This document shows, piece after piece, positions 32,535-40,458 of a stretch of DNA of 64,000 nt. The translations under genes were made by a program, and so were the position numbers. The stretch is from IMG/VR virus record IMGVR_UViG_3300042450_002433, positions 83,570-147,569 of that record. One strand, written 5' to 3'. Within the stretch, counting starts at the first letter, position 1; each line of letters opens with the position of its first letter. The stretch is from a virus. Below the pieces are notes generated by a model. It was not told the origin of the DNA. It worked only from the letters and a program-made list of their open reading frames with translations, and searched no databases.

Positions 32535-35258
32535 TTAGAGTGAAGGACACTCTTGAAATAGCAGAGCACGGAATGTAGGCTCTGTATTCCGATTTGAAGT
32601 CGGAGACAACATAATAGATTCGCCCCCGCCCCCACCACCGAGAACATTTGTGGTGGGGGCACTTATGTTGGTGGGGTTGTTTTGCTTGGTTGCATTATAT
32701 TGAGCAGTGGATGCATTTGTTGTTGCGGCATTAACTGCATTTGCATTGTATGATTGTGAAGACATATTAGCATACTGAACACCACCTCCTGCTTTTCCAA
32801 GGGGAGTGCTAGATGAACTGTTGTATGTGTTCTGTGTATTTGCTGCAATGTTTGTATTGCTTTGTGCCATGGAAGAAACTGCACTGTTTGTGTCTTCCAT
32901 AACCTTGTTTGTTTTTTCTGCTGCAACTGCAAGAGGAGATGCTGCGGGTGTGCCACCTCCCAATGCAGCCTTAATCGAACCACCAACAAGAGGAATCTCA
33001 CCAAGCGCATCGGCAATCGAATTGATAATATCTGTGAAAAAACTGACTAGTTTGTCATTAAGCCACTCACCAAAATTTGCAATATCTTCTAACCATTCTC
33101 CACTTGTAACCCAATTCCATAACCAAGTTACGGTTGAGGTAAGTGCATCCACAAGCATCTTGGGAAGATCGTAATAGAAAAATTTGATTACATAAAATGC
33201 TGCCTTAAGCAACAGTATGGGCAATCTAATAAATGTCATTATCAATTGTCCGATCAGATACTTTGCAATTGCAAAAAACATTTCATATATTGATTTTAGG
33301 ATTTTGGAGAACATCCCACCACCGCCTTGGAATATCGCCACAATATTACTAAAAGCATCAATGAAAGGTTTGATCAGTAGGTTATATCCTCCCATGATAT
33401 ATTCAGATATCGCATCGATAAGTCCTCCGATTGTGTCTCCGATTGTGTTATTTAAAAAGTCAAAGATGTCTTTGAAATCGAGCAGTCCAAAAGTCAGTCC
33501 GCTGATAATTTGAGACACTGCTCCGAGAATTGCTCCTTTAATATTCCCAAGTTCCTGAAACCCTTTATATGCACCATAGAGTGCATCAACAACGAGTTGA
33601 GCATAGAAGAAAAACTTCCCAAGAATTTTGAATCCAAACATGAATGCTTTTCCAAATAACCCAAGAGAACCTGCCGTTGCTGGAAAAATCTTAGAGAGTG
33701 CTGCAAATCCTTTTGTGAGGGGTGAAAGAAATTCCCCAATACCCGAAAACATTCGCATAATTCCCGAACCAATTCCCGAAAATACAACACCAAATGCCTT
33801 GCCAATTCCAAAAGGAATGAGTTTTATCAGGGATATGATAAACATAATCTTGGTAAAGAGATAACCAACTACCGCACCTATTCCCACAACCAAAACAAGA
33901 AGGATTTTTTTGAACATACCACTATCCTTATCAAACAGACCTCCAAGTTGATCTTTTAGATTTGCAATGCTATCAGTGAGCATCGATGCCCACTTAGGAG
34001 TTCCTGTATTGGCTTCTGCATCTCGTTCTGCCGCTGCAATATCTTCTGCCTTTGTGTGATTCAGTGTGGCGAGTTGAGTATCCGCAATACGATCCAGTCC
34101 ATCGACAACTTGAGTGCCTCGTTCCTTTGCCTCCTGACGCTCCTTAATCATTTCAGGATCTCTCGCGACCATGGTCGTTGCCATCTGTCTCGAAACATTT
34201 TTGTCAGCCATCTTCTTGAGAATCTGTTTTTCTTCGATTGAGGTCAGTTCTCTTTTTGTCTTGATTAACAGATTTTCACGAATCGTCTCTTTGCTTTTCA
34301 TTGCAAATTGCTTACGATATTCTTCTGTCTCTTGTGCAGTTGCCTCAGGATTCTTGATTGAATATAGTGCCATTTCTGCCGAAACAATAGCATCAAGTTC
34401 GCTTTTGATGTCTTTCAATCCCACAATACCGCCCGTGGCACTCAATGAATCTGAGAGTTTTGTTCCTTCTGTTTCTGCATTCTTTTTTGCAAGAATTTCG
34501 TTGAGTTTTTCTCTTTGAATAATCCCCGATTTGGCATCTTCGACTATTCGTTTTTTGGCATCTAATGTTCTTAGCAGTCCAATTTCGTTGTCTCTGATTT
34601 TTGCACTTTGCTGTATTTCAGTAAAGGTATCAGACACTCCTTGGAATGCCTTAGACATTTTGCCCATTTCAGGGCCAAGAACATCTGCCATATTACTAGC
34701 AGTATTAAGGATTGTGGTCTTGAGAGATTCTAATGATCGTTCAGTTTGTTTCCGCTGACTTCCTTCCAATATAGCAGCCTGTCGAACTTCGGACAGTTCT
34801 ACTCTTGCAGCATTTTGTTCTTTTGTTGCTTTTTCAATTTCTAGATTATAGAGTTTAAGATCTGCTTCATGCAGATCCATTGCTTCTCTTGCGCCGTCAA
34901 TAGACAATTTCCACTCACCTGCGGAATCTCTGAACTTCTTATTTTCAGTTGCAGATTTGCGTTCAAACTCTAATCTTTTATCTTCAGCAGCAAGAACTTT
35001 TTGCTTTTTTTCGCTATGCTTAGACTCGACTTGCTCAAGTTTCTTAAGCGTTGCTATGTATTTTTGAGAATCCTTTTCAACTGCATTTATGGTTGCTTGA
35101 AAATCTTCAAGTGCCTTTGCTGCCGCCTTTTCTTTTTCAGGATCGAATGTGGGTTTAAGAGACGGTGGTGGAGGAGGAGTTTGAATAGGAATAGCAATTC
35201 CATCTTGATTGATGGGTGGCGTTGGCTGTCCCGATTGATTTGTTGGTTCTCCTGCCAT
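32535..35258 (-). CDS. Tape measure protein (T4 gp29-like role)
   Basis: A 907-residue protein. The first 35 residues are Pro/Gln-rich. Residues about 40-440 are charged and helical, with long coiled coils. About 445-720 is strongly hydrophobic with several transmembrane-like segments (ILLVLVVGIGAVVGYLF, IKGAILGAVSQIISGL), and the end is low-complexity Asn/Ser/Thr/Gly. This layout is that of phage tape measures, which set tail length and enter the host membrane. It directly follows gp26 and the small frameshift ORF, as lambda gene H follows G and T. T4 gp29 is 590 residues, so this one is much larger. Confidence 0.75.
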   Translation of the reverse strand: MAGEPTNQSGQPTPPINQDGIAIPIQTPPPPPSLKPTFDPEKEKAAAKALEDFQATINAVEKDSQKYIATLKKLEQVESKHSEKKQKVLAAEDKRLEFERKSATENKKFRDSAGEWKLSIDGAREAMDLHEADLKLYNLEIEKATKEQNAARVELSEVRQAAILEGSQRKQTERSLESLKTTILNTASNMADVLGPEMGKMSKAFQGVSDTFTEIQQSAKIRDNEIGLLRTLDAKKRIVEDAKSGIIQREKLNEILAKKNAETEGTKLSDSLSATGGIVGLKDIKSELDAIVSAEMALYSIKNPEATAQETEEYRKQFAMKSKETIRENLLIKTKRELTSIEEKQILKKMADKNVSRQMATTMVARDPEMIKERQEAKERGTQVVDGLDRIADTQLATLNHTKAEDIAAAERDAEANTGTPKWASMLTDSIANLKDQLGGLFDKDSGMFKKILLVLVVGIGAVVGYLFTKIMFIISLIKLIPFGIGKAFGVVFSGIGSGIMRMFSGIGEFLSPLTKGFAALSKIFPATAGSLGLFGKAFMFGFKILGKFFFYAQLVVDALYGAYKGFQELGNIKGAILGAVSQIISGLTFGLLDFKDIFDFLNNTIGDTIGGLIDAISEYIMGGYNLLIKPFIDAFSNIVAIFQGGGGMFSKILKSIYEMFFAIAKYLIGQLIMTFIRLPILLLKAAFYVIKFFYYDLPKMLVDALTSTVTWLWNWVTSGEWLEDIANFGEWLNDKLVSFFTDIINSIADALGEIPLVGGSIKAALGGGTPAASPLAVAAEKTNKVMEDTNSAVSSMAQSNTNIAANTQNTYNSSSSTPLGKAGGGVQYANMSSQSYNANAVNAATTNASTAQYNATKQNNPTNISAPTTNVLGGGGGGESIMLSPTSNRNTEPTFRALLFQECPSL
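32537..32553. terminator. Hairpin between convergent gene 32 and tape measure gene
   Basis: AGAGTG-AAGGA-CACTCT forms a 6-bp stem in the junction where the two stop codons abut (32534 and 32535). No T tract follows on either strand; function tentative. Confidence 0.4.
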
Positions 35259-35270
35259 CTGACTTATCCT

Positions 35271-35432
35271 TTATCGTTCCTGACTCTTCATCGATTCCAT
35301 TCTCTCTTTTTCTTCCTTTAGATGCTGCATCAGCAGTTCGATATAAATCCTCCGTTCCCATGACATCATGCCTTCAAGGTCTTCAAGTGTGTAGTGAAAA
35401 TTCTGCATCATCGCAAAGTTAACCGAGAGCAT
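35271..35432 (-). CDS. Small ORF reached by -1 frameshift from gp26 (tail chaperone C-part)
   Basis: A 53-residue frame between gp26 and the tape measure: it begins MLSVNFAMMQNFHYTLEDLE, has the core MMSWERRIYIELLMQHL, and ends in a charged helix (KEEKERMESMKSQER). The pattern W-ER-Y-LL-HL-EE resembles C-terminal tape-measure chaperone domains. No Shine-Dalgarno sequence precedes the ATG at 35432. The frame is open further upstream to 35465, where the gp26 frame has a T TTT TTC heptamer, so a gp26 fusion of about 298 residues would result from -1 slippage. Its stop is 12 nt before the tape measure ATG. Confidence 0.65.
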   Translation of the reverse strand: MLSVNFAMMQNFHYTLEDLEGMMSWERRIYIELLMQHLKEEKERMESMKSQER

Positions 35433-35458
35433 ATTCAATAAATTGTCATGAGTGGAGG

Positions 35459-36166
35459 CTACGAGAAAAAACTTGTGATCCCCTTGAGTACTGTAGTATT
35501 TTCATGCCCACAACTCTTACATTTAAACTCAACTTTCTTTTCCAATTTGGGCATGGTTTCAATGAACTCAAAGAGCCGCTTGAATTGATCTTGTGTTAGT
35601 TCTTCCACAAAGTTGCGAACTTCTGCTTCGTCCATCTCAGCAGCATTATGAATGATTTCGCCCTGATACACCTTATCAATCGATTTGACCAATATTGTAA
35701 GTGCTCGTTCGACATCGGATTGTGTGGTAATATCTTGAAGATCGTCCATGGTTGGATATCGCATCTGTATGCTGATATCATCTACAACCGTAATTACTTT
35801 GGTATGCTTTGGATCTATGGTTGGTTTAATCTCCTTGAGATTGATTTCGCATTCATTCGGAATCTCGCATTTTGAACATTTAATGTTTGGTTTTGCGGTT
35901 TCTCCAACAGAATGACTTCTCAATTGGAGAAATAGGTATTCCATATCTGCAATCGGCAACTTGAATACATCAACAGTCCCACCCGTGCATGCCGAAATTA
36001 CTTCTCGAATTGCACTATTGATTGTTTTTTCGTCTTTGCTTTCTGATGCCATAAAGAGGATTTTTTCCTCTTTGACAATAAATGGACGATACTCAATCTT
36101 TTTGCCACTAACAGGCAAAGTTGTCTGATGTTTCGGTACTGATGCGAGAATTCCTGAAAGTGCCAT
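35459..36166 (-). CDS. 26: Baseplate hub / tail assembly protein gp26
   Basis: A 235-residue protein matching the T4 gp26 family of T4-like environmental phages. The N-terminal segment EYRPFIVKEEKILFMASESKD is typical. Two CxxC pairs, CSKC (about 112-115) and CKSC (about 221-224), suggest a zinc site. T4 gp26 acts in assembly of the central baseplate hub. The last codons AGT TTT TTC contain an in-frame -1 slippery heptamer just before the stop, so a longer form may be made. A good ribosome site precedes the ATG. Late virion-assembly operon with gp54. Confidence 0.8.
   Translation of the reverse strand: MALSGILASVPKHQTTLPVSGKKIEYRPFIVKEEKILFMASESKDEKTINSAIREVISACTGGTVDVFKLPIADMEYLFLQLRSHSVGETAKPNIKCSKCEIPNECEINLKEIKPTIDPKHTKVITVVDDISIQMRYPTMDDLQDITTQSDVERALTILVKSIDKVYQGEIIHNAAEMDEAEVRNFVEELTQDQFKRLFEFIETMPKLEKKVEFKCKSCGHENTTVLKGITSFFS
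35465..35471 (-). promoter_or_regulatory. Putative -1 ribosomal frameshift site T TTT TTC
   Basis: On the - strand the heptamer TTTTTTC lies in the gp26 frame as T|TTT|TTC, two codons before the stop TAG. Slippage by -1 leads into an open frame that joins the 53-residue ORF without an intervening stop. X XXY YYZ sites of this kind are used in lambda and many other phages between the two tail chaperone parts. Confidence 0.65.
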
Positions 36167-36188
36167 TACGATCTCCTATGATGAAAAG

Positions 36189-37211
36189 TTAGGGGTTAAA
36201 TCCGTTGCCAAAGAAGCCTTCTCCAAAAAATCCTTGAACTTGCGACATTTGAGTCAGCATTCCCTGTAGACCGCCCTGTCTTGGAGTTGCATATACAACT
36301 CTACCATCTACGCCTCGGGGGAGATCCTGTGCTTTATATTCCTCTAGTTGCCGTGTATATGCCGTCAGGATGCTCTGTTGTTGCTGACGGACAGCATTGA
36401 ACGCTCCACGCTCTGCAATCGTTCCTAGAGCAAACCCGTTGACTGCCTTGTCAATGCCCAACTGACTTGCCATCAGGATATCTTTGAATCTATCTCTTTC
36501 AATAACAGGATATCCCGTATCCGTTACTGTGGGCAATGTGTTGCTGTATACGATTCGGTCGGGTAAAAGTGGAAGAATGTCATGATACATAAATCCAATA
36601 TCCGAGAACAGCGGTTCATTGATGTTTGTATAGTTTAGAGATCCACCATTCATATTCAACGAAAATGGATAGACTTCAGTAAACCGATATCCAACAATTT
36701 GACCATTATTCATTGCTTGCATTGCCATTTCAAAATTCTGAACATGGTTGGGGAGCAACATTAGGAATATTTCACTGCCCTTTGCATATTCGTCATAGTA
36801 TCGCCATTGGCGAGTAACTGGATTCTGAATATATCTGAGCCATGTCTCGAAAAACTCCTTCTCAAACATATCAGTACCACAGTTGAACTGAATTTTTATA
36901 CCCGAAGCATTATTCGTATTTCTCTTGTATGGAAATACGCGGCTTGGCCCTGCATCGATATAGTTTTGTTCGGTGCTATACCATGACTGTTCGTTCATGG
37001 CTACAGATTTGCATGTAGTTGCCAATCGTGCAACATCTACAACAAAATTCATGCCAATGGCATCTCGCACCTGTTGGTTGGGGAATATCATCGTGAGCCA
37101 ACGGTTCCCCGATGCCCATCCCGTATCTCGTGCGCGACCATAGACAGAATCCTGAAATGATGGTTCGGGATTCTTAACTGGCGTAACTGGTCGTATTCTG
37201 CTTGTATCCAT
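36189..37211 (-). CDS. 54: Baseplate tail tube initiator gp54
   Basis: A 340-residue protein in the gp26/gp54/gp48 neighbourhood. The pattern of the tube-like fold is visible: WLTMIFPNQQVRDAIGMNF, FNCGTDMFEKEFFETWLRYIQNP, YYDEYAKGSEIFLMLL, VGYRFTEVYPFSLN. T4 gp54 (320 residues) sits on the gp48 cap and starts polymerisation of the gp19 tube. A Gly/Phe-rich tail (GFFGEGFFGNGFNP) ends the protein. Identity rests on family pattern plus context. Confidence 0.75.
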   Translation of the reverse strand: MDTSRIRPVTPVKNPEPSFQDSVYGRARDTGWASGNRWLTMIFPNQQVRDAIGMNFVVDVARLATTCKSVAMNEQSWYSTEQNYIDAGPSRVFPYKRNTNNASGIKIQFNCGTDMFEKEFFETWLRYIQNPVTRQWRYYDEYAKGSEIFLMLLPNHVQNFEMAMQAMNNGQIVGYRFTEVYPFSLNMNGGSLNYTNINEPLFSDIGFMYHDILPLLPDRIVYSNTLPTVTDTGYPVIERDRFKDILMASQLGIDKAVNGFALGTIAERGAFNAVRQQQQSILTAYTRQLEEYKAQDLPRGVDGRVVYATPRQGGLQGMLTQMSQVQGFFGEGFFGNGFNP

Positions 37212-37229
37212 GTTTCTATACAGTATCTA

Positions 37230-37820
37230 TCATGCGAGTGCCCATATATCGCTTCGGCTTGCGCCCTTGAATCTGTCTAAAGGGAAGAAAGGAACAGTCT
37301 TCCAATCATGAGGAGAGATGAATGAAACCTTTGATACGATATGTTTGTAATAATATCGCTTGATGCATGGTCGGTATGCCTTCATGATCGCTGACCCCTT
37401 AAGCATCCCATAGGTCACTCTGAACTCTACGCTTGTGTTATTGTGTGCTATCCAATTGGGGTCGGAGACATATTTAAGAAGATTGTTTAAAAAATTTGCC
37501 CTTCCTGACGGAGGTAGATAGTGCAAATTGAGACCAAGAAATCCATCTTTTTGAGGATGTAGGATGATGGTAATTGGAAATTCATCCCAAAACATGAGTT
37601 GATCTTTTGTTTTGGGGCTATATCCATAGAACACCATCTTGCCAGGAGTCAGACTTTTTCGAATAACTGTTTTTCCTGAATCTATGAAGTTTCTTTGATT
37701 CATGGTTGTTTTGATTTTGGATAGGTTTGTTGCCAACCAACGGGTTGTTCGGTCATCTCCAAGTTGAAGATTCGTTCCTTGCATCCCTTTTAGGACTTTT
37801 ACTACTTGTTGTTTTGTCAT
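37230..37820 (-). CDS. 2: Probable DNA end protector gp2
   Basis: A 196-residue protein coupled to the gp4 gene by ATGA. It shows the pattern KMVFYGYSPKTKDQLMFWDE followed by FPITIILHPQKDGFLGLNLHYLPP and a basic C-terminal half (KAYRPCIKRYYYKHI), which matches the gp2 proteins of T4-like environmental phages as remembered. In T4, gp2 protects the packaged DNA ends from RecBCD and is added at head completion with gp4. Shorter than T4 gp2 (about 274). The call depends partly on adjacency to gp4. Confidence 0.6.
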   Translation of the reverse strand: MTKQQVVKVLKGMQGTNLQLGDDRTTRWLATNLSKIKTTMNQRNFIDSGKTVIRKSLTPGKMVFYGYSPKTKDQLMFWDEFPITIILHPQKDGFLGLNLHYLPPSGRANFLNNLLKYVSDPNWIAHNNTSVEFRVTYGMLKGSAIMKAYRPCIKRYYYKHIVSKVSFISPHDWKTVPFFPLDRFKGASRSDIWALA

Positions 37821-38317
37821 TTTCCAGCCTTACCGAAGATGTTTTCTTCTGTTAGAATCCGAAATTTCCAACCGCGATCTGTGCAGTAGTCTTTTGCTGC
37901 TTCCCATTTTGCAGAGTTAATCAGCCAATTTCTAATCTCAAACAACTTGGATTTGGAGATTCGTTTTGATTTGGGTTGCTCGGGTTTTATTGTTTGTTTT
38001 TTGGGTTTAACCTCGATCAAACACTCCTCAATCCCGCCATCAGGCTTCTTAAGACACATCCAAAAGTCCACAAAGTAACGGTGTTTGCGCCCATCGACAG
38101 GCGAAATATACGGGACAACCACTTCTTCCGAAGACCATTTAGTAACAGAGTCGTTTTCATCGCAAAAAACCATTACGCGCCTTTCCCACAATGATCGGTA
38201 AAAGCACATCGAGGGATCTCCCTTATACTTTTCGGGTCGTTTTGGTGTGTATCTTCCCTTGTATGATTTGTTGTTTGCGATGAGGGTTCTCCCGTATATT
38301 CTATTTATCAAAGACAT
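37817..38317 (-). CDS. 4: Head completion protein gp4
   Basis: A 166-residue protein with the gp4 core: YRSLWERRVMVFCDEN, then VTKWSSEEVVVPYISPVDGR, KHRYFVDFWMCLK and CLIEVKPKKQ. The residues E (WER), D (FVDFW) and ExK (LIEVKPK) follow a TnsA-like PD-(D/E)XK layout. T4 gp4 (also called 50/65) completes DNA-filled heads before tail joining. The start is 13 nt from the divergent gp48 start. Confidence 0.85.
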   Translation of the reverse strand: MSLINRIYGRTLIANNKSYKGRYTPKRPEKYKGDPSMCFYRSLWERRVMVFCDENDSVTKWSSEEVVVPYISPVDGRKHRYFVDFWMCLKKPDGGIEECLIEVKPKKQTIKPEQPKSKRISKSKLFEIRNWLINSAKWEAAKDYCTDRGWKFRILTEENIFGKAGK

Positions 38318-38324
38318 CTAAATA
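38318..38324 (+). promoter_or_regulatory. Late promoter motif CTAAATA of gene 48
   Basis: Ends 6 nt before the gp48 ATG at 38331 in the 13-bp gap between divergent genes, so transcription should begin at or next to the start codon. Confidence 0.65.
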
Positions 38325-38330
38325 CACTAT

Positions 38331-39488
38331 ATGCAAGAATACAGTAGCCTAAAAAATTTAAAAGAAATCAATGCTGTTGATAAACTACTTTCTCGCGCTT
38401 CAAGTCAATTTGAGAAACGACTTTACAATGCGGGTAGGGCATGGGGATATTACAAATATCCGTATGACTTATTGAGTAATCCCACACTACAGAGTGTTAT
38501 GAAGATTGAGATATATGATACGGGGGGAGGTACTCTTGACACGAAACGAAATCGATTTCAGATAATAACAAGTAGTCTTGTAGATAAGATAACCGATTCT
38601 ATAGGCAAAGGTGAAAAACCACAAACTCAACCAACTGACCTTTCGGGAATGGTTGGTGCGGCAGGTGGTGCAATCTTGGCGGGACTCGGAGTAATCGTTA
38701 ATACAGCAGAGCAAGCACTCGCGGACGGAGACTTGCAGGGTCAGGGATTGGGAAGAGACTCCTATACCGAAGAACAAACGGGATTGTCGGGATTGACACA
38801 GCAGATTCTTCAATCAATATATCTCTATATGCCCACAGGGCTTGAGGTTGGTTATGGTCTTGAATATGAAGATAGTAGTATGGCAGCATTGGATAATCTC
38901 AAATTGGCAAAAGCAATTTCACAAGGAGATCAGGCAGCAGCAAGAGATATTGGTAAGAAATTAGGACTTGCAAATCTCAAAGTACTTGATTCTTTGGGAG
39001 ATTTGGTTGGTGCAGAATCGGGAACATTTTCTAAATTTGCATCAGCACAGCAACGACAAGTAACAAATCCAATGGCACTGCATACTTTTAAAGAAGTTAA
39101 GCGGCGAGAATTCAACTTTGCATATACCTTTCTTCCACGAAATCAAGAAGAAATGCAGAATTGTCATGAAATAATTGGATTGTTGAAATATTATGCTCAC
39201 CCCAAGAGATCGGAGGGAAATGGTCGCCTCTTAGATTATCCCGCAGAATTTGGAATTAGTTTTTTGATGGGTGATGGTACCTTGAATGGATATTTACCAC
39301 AGATATTGAAATGTGCTCTCAAGTCAATCAGTGTTAAATATGGAGAAGACACCACTTTTACAACATTCAGTCAAGATGCGTTTGGTGCCGCACCAACAAA
39401 AATCACAATGTCACTAACATTTAGCGAACTTGAAATTCTGACTAGAGAGAGGTTTAACTGGGAATTGGGCGACAAACAATCAACATAA
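38331..39488 (+). CDS. 48: Baseplate tail tube cap gp48
   Basis: A 385-residue protein. The C-terminal half carries the gp48 pattern: FNFAYTFLPRNQEEMQNCHEI, LLDYPAEFGISFLM, LPQILKCALKSISVKYGED and ITMSLTFSELEILTRER. T4 gp48 (364) caps the hub and holds gp54. The middle (about residues 100-150) has a Gly/Ala-rich hydrophobic segment (GMVGAAGGAILAGLGVIV). No Shine-Dalgarno sequence is seen, and the message appears nearly leaderless. First gene of the long + strand baseplate operon. Confidence 0.85.
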   Translation: MQEYSSLKNLKEINAVDKLLSRASSQFEKRLYNAGRAWGYYKYPYDLLSNPTLQSVMKIEIYDTGGGTLDTKRNRFQIITSSLVDKITDSIGKGEKPQTQPTDLSGMVGAAGGAILAGLGVIVNTAEQALADGDLQGQGLGRDSYTEEQTGLSGLTQQILQSIYLYMPTGLEVGYGLEYEDSSMAALDNLKLAKAISQGDQAAARDIGKKLGLANLKVLDSLGDLVGAESGTFSKFASAQQRQVTNPMALHTFKEVKRREFNFAYTFLPRNQEEMQNCHEIIGLLKYYAHPKRSEGNGRLLDYPAEFGISFLMGDGTLNGYLPQILKCALKSISVKYGEDTTFTTFSQDAFGAAPTKITMSLTFSELEILTRERFNWELGDKQST

Positions 39489-39496
39489 GGTAATAC

Positions 39497-40450
39497 ATGG
39501 GATACTTCAATTTTTTATCTAATGTCGGATATCGAGATAGTAATGGCAATACAGTCATTGCTCGAAATATATTAACCCGAGGAAAGATTATAGATAGCAT
39601 CAAAGAATCACAGTCGGGGTATCTTAAGTATACAATCAAGGATGAGGAAAGACCTGAGACTTTAGCAGATCGCATATATGGACGATCTGATTATCATTGG
39701 ATCATTCTTCTGTTCAATGAAATATTGGATCCGTTCTTTAGTTGGCCCCTAAGCATTAATGAAATGGAACACCAAATGCAATCGGTATATGCAGGAAAAG
39801 CAATTTTCATATATCCTCCAATGCTTTTTGATGTTGATAAGAGGATTGTGTTGGATCGTAGAGTTGTTCATTTTGAGGTTGGTGATGTCATACAACAAAA
39901 GGCACTAGATGGAACAGTCTTGGCAACAGCAACCATTAAACTGTGGGATCCCAATTTATACAAAATTGTAGTAGATAACATCACAGGAAGTTTTTCTCTT
40001 CAGGGAGAAGCGGCAAGAAATTCTAGTGTTATTGGTGATCCGACTAGATTGGTTCGTGACATCTACACCACAACTAGCGAAGGAAAGCAAATATCGGCTC
40101 CTATGGTGAGAATTACTGATGACAATCAATATGCACTTCATCACTTTGAAAAGAGTGATGGCGAAGTAATGTCTCCGCTCTATCGTCCTACATCATTAGC
40201 GAATGATGGAAGCAGACAGAAGAGTTTTTCCTCGCTTATTGATCGATATGTTTTGGGAAGAGTTGAGGTCATTGATATGGGGGTGGACGAAAATGACGAT
40301 TCCTTGGGATATGCAAATAGCATCACCAATATATCACATGAAGAAACAGTCAATGAGAAAAAGCGAAATATCAAGATTATGCGTCCCGAATATATCGATC
40401 CACTCCTCAGAGATTTTAGAAAATTATTTCAGACATCCGTTTCTCGGTAA
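39497..40450 (+). CDS. 53: Baseplate wedge protein gp53
   Basis: A 317-residue protein whose N-terminal third has the gp53 hallmark: YTIKDEERPETLADRIYGRSD, then YHWIILLFNEILDPFFSWPL. T4 gp53 (196) joins the wedges around the hub. The extra C-terminal 120 residues are uncharacterised and charged. It lies 8 nt after gp48 and just before the hub genes. Confidence 0.85.
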   Translation: MGYFNFLSNVGYRDSNGNTVIARNILTRGKIIDSIKESQSGYLKYTIKDEERPETLADRIYGRSDYHWIILLFNEILDPFFSWPLSINEMEHQMQSVYAGKAIFIYPPMLFDVDKRIVLDRRVVHFEVGDVIQQKALDGTVLATATIKLWDPNLYKIVVDNITGSFSLQGEAARNSSVIGDPTRLVRDIYTTTSEGKQISAPMVRITDDNQYALHHFEKSDGEVMSPLYRPTSLANDGSRQKSFSSLIDRYVLGRVEVIDMGVDENDDSLGYANSITNISHEETVNEKKRNIKIMRPEYIDPLLRDFRKLFQTSVSR

Positions 40451-40458
40451 GGCAATAA

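Noticed and set aside
38299-38306. ATAAATA-like word on the - strand near the gp4 start
   Set aside because: It lies inside the gp4 coding region just after its start and cannot drive that gene.
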